Assembly: GCA_033964015.1 (NCBI GenBank)
Contig: CM066923.1
Span: forward strand, 8,111,978-8,175,977
Source: Scolanthus callimorphus
Taxonomy: Eukaryota; Cnidaria; Anthozoa; Actiniaria; Edwardsiidae
DNA: 64,000 nucleotides
Direction: 5' to 3'
Part shown: positions 57,961-64,000 of the stretch, one piece after another
Layout of the letters: every line of letters starts with the position of its first letter
Position numbering within the stretch: position 1 is the first letter of the stretch
Program-made: the position numbers and the translations under genes
Notes under the pieces: model-generated
What the model saw: the letters and a program-made list of their open reading frames with translations, nothing else
The model's database searches: none
What the model was told of the DNA's origin: nothing

Positions 57961-60900
57961 TCGGCGTGTCAACCAGCAAATTAATATGTGTACAGAAGTT
58001 ACCATAGCAACATTAAAATACATTTATTCTAATTAATACAAAAATAATTCGAATGGTGTAATAACAATTGCGGTTTTAATTCTTTAATAATTTCTGTTCC
58101 ATTGTTTTAAATTTTATTTTAAGTACATAATTTTTTTTGAAAACATCAAAAGAAAAGCCTGTCTTGAAAAATAAAACATTACCGTTTGGAATTCTACATC
58201 AAGGGAAACCAATTGCCTGTTTAACATTCAATATTTACAAACTGCAAACCGAAAACCCTTTTTCCTATTTCATATTCAATTCGATCGTGAATAATGTGAA
58301 CGGCTGCAAACCTACTTTGTTTAATCACTCTGATTACTAAGTTAATGAAACAGCCAGGGTTTGCTGTTTTTCTTAAATGACAACGCGAGATCAAAGTCAC
58401 AGCAGGCATTTACCAAAAAATATTAAGAAAACCTGTTTTCCATAAATGCTAGGGGTATTTGAAAATGATGAAACTTAAGATTCTTTGCATTATCCAAAAA
58501 CCATATCAATCCTTCAAAGCTCAATTGTCATAATTACTTCTTCCCAAGACTCCTTAATTAAATATTTAACACTCCAAAAATATTAAAATAAGCATTCGAT
58601 AAGCTCCATTTTAATAATACCTTCCTAGCAGGCCTTCCGCGCGTCGAGATATTGTGGTATGGCTTCTCTAGGCTGCACTATGAAATGAGCGCCTTCATCA
58701 AAAACTCCCGAGGTAACTCTTACGTGGCAGCGAGTCAAACGGTTAATATTTAGAACATGTTTCAGACCTGACAGACAAACCTGTCACTGCAATCAATTCA
58801 GTTAATGTCAAATATTGCAAATTACAGGCCGTGCACTTGCTTTGTGTGTGCTTAAGCTATAAAGTCAACAACTCTCTAACCGTTCCGCGAATCGCCTTAA
58901 AATTCTGTATCGCTTGGATAGAAGGACTTGCAACGTGATCCGGGGGTCAGAAGGATTCTTTTCGAATTGTTGACAAGAGGATTAATCATTGCTACTTTCA
59001 AAGGTGAAAATGCCGTCGTTTTTTAATCTTGAAGGAAGTTAGATGGACGTTATAGCTGGGCGGTTTGTTTTCTATACAGGTGTGACGAGAAGAGTATAAC
59101 GCAAATCTCTGGAAGGCATCGAACACAACACGTAACTTCATCTACAGGTGAGAAACAGTGAACAACCTCGTGGTGAGGAATATCATAAAATAGCCTCCCC
59201 TCCATTAACAATGAAAAAAACAACGCTTTTTCCTTAACATTTTGTTCGACAATACAAGATTATACTCCAAACATCTAGCCCCATCTAGCGGCTTTAATCC
59301 ATTTAAGGACCCACGTTATCTTTCATTTCATAAGAAAAATTGTGTGTAACGAAGTAAAAGATTATGGCTCAAAAAAAGCTTAGGCAGCTTTAAATGCAGC
59401 TGTAGATAAATTTGTTTTGAGACGAAAAAAGAAGAAAGTACCACCATCGCTAGACTAGAATAAAGACAATCAGGAAGTTCCCCAAAGTAGTTTGCAATTT
59501 GCGTTAGCTCGTTTTCGATGAAATTGCTCCGCTCCAAAGAACATGACCTAATGGAAAGGATTAGTGACAATTCATCGAATTAGCTTCGCTTGTAGAACGA
59601 AATATCATTTGCTCTCTTCCAAATTTTCGATTCCATTATCTTTAAAGGGAAGTGCAAAAGTGATAGAGGATATACTGGATAAAGTTTCGATTTTATCCAC
59701 ATTTTACACAATTTAAAGAAACAACATTGAACACAAAAGTACAAAGGAATAGTTTTCTAGTTTCAGCCTCATTAAGAATTGCTAAGAGACTTGGTATCTC
59801 ATTTCAATGGCACTGCAATATCTCGTTGGAGAACGTTTAGAATACAAAACTTGAAACATCTCCAAATATGTCGACTAGCACAAGATCAGTTGATATGATG
59901 TCTTTCAAGCCTAATTATAGTTAATTGAAGGGTCGCTTTGTGACTTTTATAAAAAAATTGTTGGCCAGTTACAAGACGACAAGAAAAGTGAGATAAATCT
60001 TCAGAGCATTTTTGTTATTTCTATCGATTTTAAATCCCCCTAAAAGGGCCCAAAAAGTTTATTACTGGCAGATGTTTTAAAAAAGCTTTGCACATTTTCA
60101 TACGTACAAGGTCCAAATTTAGAAAGCTAGTTCTCTACATTGAAAGGAAAAGTCCTTAAAAATAAATCAAGAGTGCTACAAGGAAATGCACTTTACCTTT
60201 ATATTCTTTCCCAAGCAATAGTATATGCCCCACCATTTACTTTTCGCAATTATTTAATCCTGAACTATAATATTAGCGGTTAGGAAGCTGTTAATAGATT
60301 TACAATATATTTTTATATTTGTGTTCGCTTTTTCTTTAATTCCATTTGCAGAAATTATGTGGTCTTGTTGCTCTGTTCCACCAATATATACATTGCCTAG
60401 CTCTCTTTAGTCAAACAAATTCAAAGCCTAAATGCGGTCTCTATCAAGTAACATTAAACGTCTGCCGAATGTCCCATTCGAATGTAAAATCATTTTCAGA
60501 ATGTTGTGCTTTTATCCACTGTGTCTAGTTTCTAAATTTACAATATTGTAGTATTTAGACTAACAGCCCCGCAGCTTGAAATGTTGTTTGCAAGTTTCTC
60601 GTCGCTTCCGCGGATAAAGGGCCCCTTAATAGCTTCGCCGCTTTATAGTATATTTCTCAAATGAGTTCCTTTGTCCACTGGACGATTTCCGGCCGTATTT
60701 TCCGTGTTTATTTTCTCATCAAGCAAATGTGACACCCGCTACCCTTCAAAGAAAACAAATATAGGATTATAATCACATTTGACAAGCCAGCCTTCAACAA
60801 AACTAGTGTGTTTTTAATTCATAGACCTTCCTGGTAAGATTGTTTTACTTAATTTGCTAATGTTTTCATTAGTTTTTTCTTTCAAATCCAATCCCTCATT

Positions 60901-62150
60901 CATGTCCCACTGTTTGAAACGTTTATTCCTTGCTACGGAGACACTCCTTGATGCAAATTAGCGTTATTGATAAAGCTGGATGCCACTAAACCTACCTGTT
61001 TCGGCCTTTAACAGTAGATTATACAAATTGGACTACGCGCTTGACTTTCCTTAGAAAGAACTTTCGTATAACGTTTAATACAAGACAAAAAATAATACCC
61101 ATGGGTATTTCGCCTGGCTGAATCTCTCTGATTGGGTTTCTGCAATCAGGTTATGTTTCCAAAATTCCCTACAGATCGTACTAAGATAAACTGATTATTT
61201 TAGATCCTGGAGATTGTTTATCTTTTTTCTATTCCTGAAAGGGCCGAACAGATGAGGTAATTATGTTTTCTAGATTTGGTTATCTTATTGTGTCACCTCA
61301 GCTCAACATATTCGCTCGCTTTTTCTCTTTATTCCATCGACAACAGGCGCGTCGGCGATAGTAGTCCACGTACACATAGGAAGCACGATTATATCCGAGT
61401 GTCATTTTCAAGTTGTCTTCTAGTAAAACCTCTAAATTTCACTGCTGACCAAACAAGCCATAACAGGATCTCTACAATACTGTCGTACCTAATAGCTCTG
61501 TAAGTAACAGTCTACACAGTATCTTTGGTTTCAACGCCAATGTCACATACTAGTTATAACAATGCTTTCGAGTGGCATACTGCAGAATATCCCACGCGTC
61601 ACTTGTATTTTCTGGTATACACACGAGCCTTTAACTGTCTTATACCACGCTACAGAAAATGTAAGTCAACGTTTTACGTAAATGCAATGGACGATAGGAA
61701 GGTTGAGTGGCACACCACCAAACATATATACGACGCCATTTCTACATTCTGATTGGCTGTATTTTCTGTGGCGTGTCATAAAATATGCTATTCTCTCTAA
61801 TTGATTTTCAACTTGTCCCAAAACCTTGAGAAGTCAACGGCAGTCTAGACATACAATGCCTTGAGGGCACGATAACAAATTCTGTTCTGATCGAATCCTC
61901 TCTATATATATACTTAAGCATATAATAAGTATATACTTAAGCATATATATATATAACTTAAGCATACTTAAGTATATCTTAGCATAAATCAGAACAGGGC
62001 CAACGTCCGATCCACGGCTGAAGGATATGTGCACTGATCAACGGCGGTGCGTGCGCATCTCATGTTACCCGGATGTACATAATGATTTGGTAGAATAAAG
62101 CTACGTGAATACAAAAATTAAAATCGGGCTTGAAAACTTTGATTTCTACT
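57961..62150. other. Gene-free AT-rich stretch
   Basis: No credible coding frame. One splice-flanked open segment (59080-59147) is listed separately. 61895-61985 is an AT-rich simple repeat with 'tatacttaagca' motifs bounded by TTCTGTTCTGAT and ATCAGAACAG inverted ends. Confidence 0.5.
59080..59147 (+). other. Orphan exon candidate
   Basis: Sixty-eight bases between a good acceptor (TTTTCTATACAG) and a consensus donor (CTACAG|GTGAGA). One frame is open (Cys-Asp-Glu-Lys... Ser-Thr). No neighbouring exon was found, so it may be an untranslated first-exon fragment or chance. Confidence 0.2.
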
Positions 62151-62215
62151 GATTGGCAGTTAATTTGACATTGTACTGGAGAAATCATATGACGTCATAT
62201 CCCCTACTTCTGCTA

Positions 62216-62675
62216 TTCGAACCGTTGTGCGTTTCCGTCCACGAACGAAATGACGCAAAACACCTCCTGCGTTTTAAAGACTTGCTGCTCAATACAGTAC
62301 AGCTAGTAACTATACAGGAAGCGTCACGAAGGCTTTTATTAGACGTCTGACATTCGTTTTTTTTTTCGTAAAGTATGGCACCGTTGTATAAAGAATGACG
62401 CAAAACATGACCTTCTATGCCTTCTGCTTTTAAAAAAACATGCTGCTAAATACAGTCACAGCTAGCAAGCATACCACAAGCACCAGGAAGCGGAAGCTTT
62501 ACGTCTCTCATTCGGTTCATCCGTTGTACTTTTCCGTCCACGGAAAAAGTGACGCACAACTTGGCCTTGGATACCTCCAGCGTTTTGAAAACATGCTGCT
62601 AAATACAGTCACTACACGAGCGAGCATACAGGGAGCGTCACGAGTGAAAGCTTTACGTCTCTCAATCGGTTTTCT
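62216..62675 (+). repeat. Three diverged ~150-bp tandem repeats
   Basis: Each unit carries 'ccgttgt.c.tttccgtccacg', 'tgacgcaaaac', 'catgctgctaaatacagt' and 'gcgtcacga..gctttacgtctctca'. Starts near 62216, 62387 and 62520. Non-coding. Confidence 0.7.
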
Positions 62676-63067
62676 TAATAAAGAAATCCTCATTTTGTTT
62701 GAGCTGTTTATATAATTTGTACATGCTACGTGATGAGTATTACGTAATTAAAATGCGTAGGTCCTCATTTGAAAATCAGTTCAGGTTGTAGGAAGTAACC
62801 CTGAAGATTTTTTTTCATTTGGATGTCCATACACTGGGTAGGCCCCCCTCACCCCCCATCATGTACGTCAGTTCTACTTACACGTGTAAAAATAAACTTA
62901 ATAAGGAAAATATCACTTAGAAAGTATAACCCCAACGTGCAACATTCCATTTCTGAACAATTCAAGAGAAGACGTCTAAAGAAAACATTGAGCATAGCAA
63001 AGGTAGGCGTCTGCTCTGCTCTTTGCTATTAAGGTGACTCACACGAAATTCAAAATCCACCCGACTG

Positions 63068-63202
63068 TGATGCAATGAAAATTCAGTGCGCCTTGTAATA
63101 ACAAAATCATTAAACTTCAACCTGAAATATATCGTGCATAAATTAAAATAAATTTCAGGTTGAAGTTAATGATTTTTGGCGCAGTGAATTTTCATGTCCT
63201 AG
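63068..63202. repeat. Hairpin repeat
   Basis: ATGAAAATTCAGTGCGCC and its counterpart GGCGCAGTGAATTTTCAT, with inner 'cttcaacctgaaat' and 'atttcaggttgaag' pairing. MITE-like. Confidence 0.7.
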
Positions 63203-64000
63203 CACCGTAGAGTTATAAATCCAAACTTGCTGAATCTTCAACGTGGCTTGGTTGAAAGACGTCGAGGGAAGATCATTCCTTCAATTTGAGCCAAAAAGTG
63301 GGACAGGTTTCTTATAGAAGGAGCGGAATACGAAATAGAGGCTCACAAAAATAGTGATAGTGGTTTCTGGAATTAATCATTAAAAAATCGATTTTAATTT
63401 TAATCAGAATTCTGGAAAGAGGAGAAGGCACAATTAAGTGATGACCCTGTGTTTAGGCCTTCACAACATTACGCCCGAGTCACCGTTGGGTACATTTGAA
63501 TATCGAAGAGTCAGCTTAAAAAGCACGTGAGGGCGATTAGTTTCAGTACATAATTATACCTAATTATCTAAAATTATTTGAACGAGACGTGGGTTTTAAT
63601 ATTTATAGTGTGACAATACCACTCCTAAGCATGACTTCATCTAAACGGTGGGAATAGCAATCCTCGGCTGCACAGTTTTAAACAACCACGGCCTTTCTTT
63701 TAAAGCAACAGTGTACACTAAATTATAGGACTCCATTTGTATGAGCAATAACCTTTTCAATCCTGAATAACTTTACTTATAAAAAAAAATCCGTATTGCA
63801 GCCAAAACCCAGACGTTTATAAAAGAAAATCATGCTTGATTTAATAAAAGAATGGAATAAATGCAGGTACACGTTTTGTATGAGCAATAACTGAACTTTA
63901 TATATACTGAACTTTATATATACTGAACTTTATATATAAAAAAGAGCACATAAATTAAAATTTCCGTGTCAAAATGATCATATTGTATTATCTTCACAGC
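63203..64000. other. No gene recognised to the right edge
   Basis: AT-rich DNA with a short tandem repeat 'tgaactttatatata' (about 63893-63940). The window ends with TTATCTTCACAGC, which could be a 3' splice site, but no exon can be read. Confidence 0.4.

Noticed and set aside
60346..60528. 60-residue frame after a TTTGCAG acceptor-like sequence
   Set aside because: No donor in frame, no recognisable domain, no adjoining exon.
63980..64000. 3' splice site and start of an exon at the right edge
   Set aside because: TTATCTTCACAG looks like an acceptor, but one base of exon cannot be assessed.

Overview
The window is eukaryotic and clearly metazoan. Coding sequence is split into short exons with GT-AG introns, and the rest is AT-rich and crowded with small palindromic DNA transposons (MITEs), LINE remnants and minisatellites. 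The gene content (PARG, a PAN-pentraxin secreted protein, a ZZ zinc finger/EF-hand protein) and the style of the repeats suggest an invertebrate, most likely an anthozoan cnidarian such as a coral or anemone. The taxon is inference. The gene models are hand-built from open frames, splice sites and intron phase.

Layout. Positions 183-2259 (minus): the 5' part of a small secreted acidic-precursor gene with a TATA box; its intron carries a 1.1 kb foldback element. 2.3-6.9 kb: no gene, several MITEs. 6944-9327 (minus): a complete three-exon gene for an 86-residue coiled-coil protein, divergent from a plus-strand two-exon gene (9647-13258) for a 432-residue membrane-anchored ZZ-finger/EF-hand protein. 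13.3-16.8 kb: MITEs, including a TTAA-flanked 973 bp palindrome. 16851-33048 (plus): an eleven-exon poly(ADP-ribose) glycohydrolase (PARG) gene ending in an overlapping polyadenylation signal. 34944-41966 (minus): a five-exon secreted PAN/apple plus pentraxin-domain protein whose introns hold a 99-bp tandem repeat and a 2.2 kb GGAGGATGGCTATTCTGTGA-type minisatellite. 42-48 kb: MITEs, LINE fragments and a tRNA-like sequence. 48019-56238: an 8.2 kb element with very long inverted terminal repeats built from ~355-bp subrepeats. 56.2-64 kb: no recognisable gene.

Most notable points. (1) The PARG catalytic domain is interrupted by about 740 residues encoded in one 2.37 kb exon. The insert carries about six spaced amphipathic-helix motifs resembling the RII-binding helix of A-kinase anchoring proteins, plus an RRxS-type site. 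(2) A 34-residue in-frame exon lies in the last PARG helix and could be a cassette. (3) The long inverted-repeat element carries an X-box (RFX site)-like palindrome in nearly every subrepeat. (4) PAN plus pentraxin is an unusual domain pairing. The genes here do not form a pathway; each stands alone, apart from the divergent pair at 9.3-9.65 kb, which may share a promoter.
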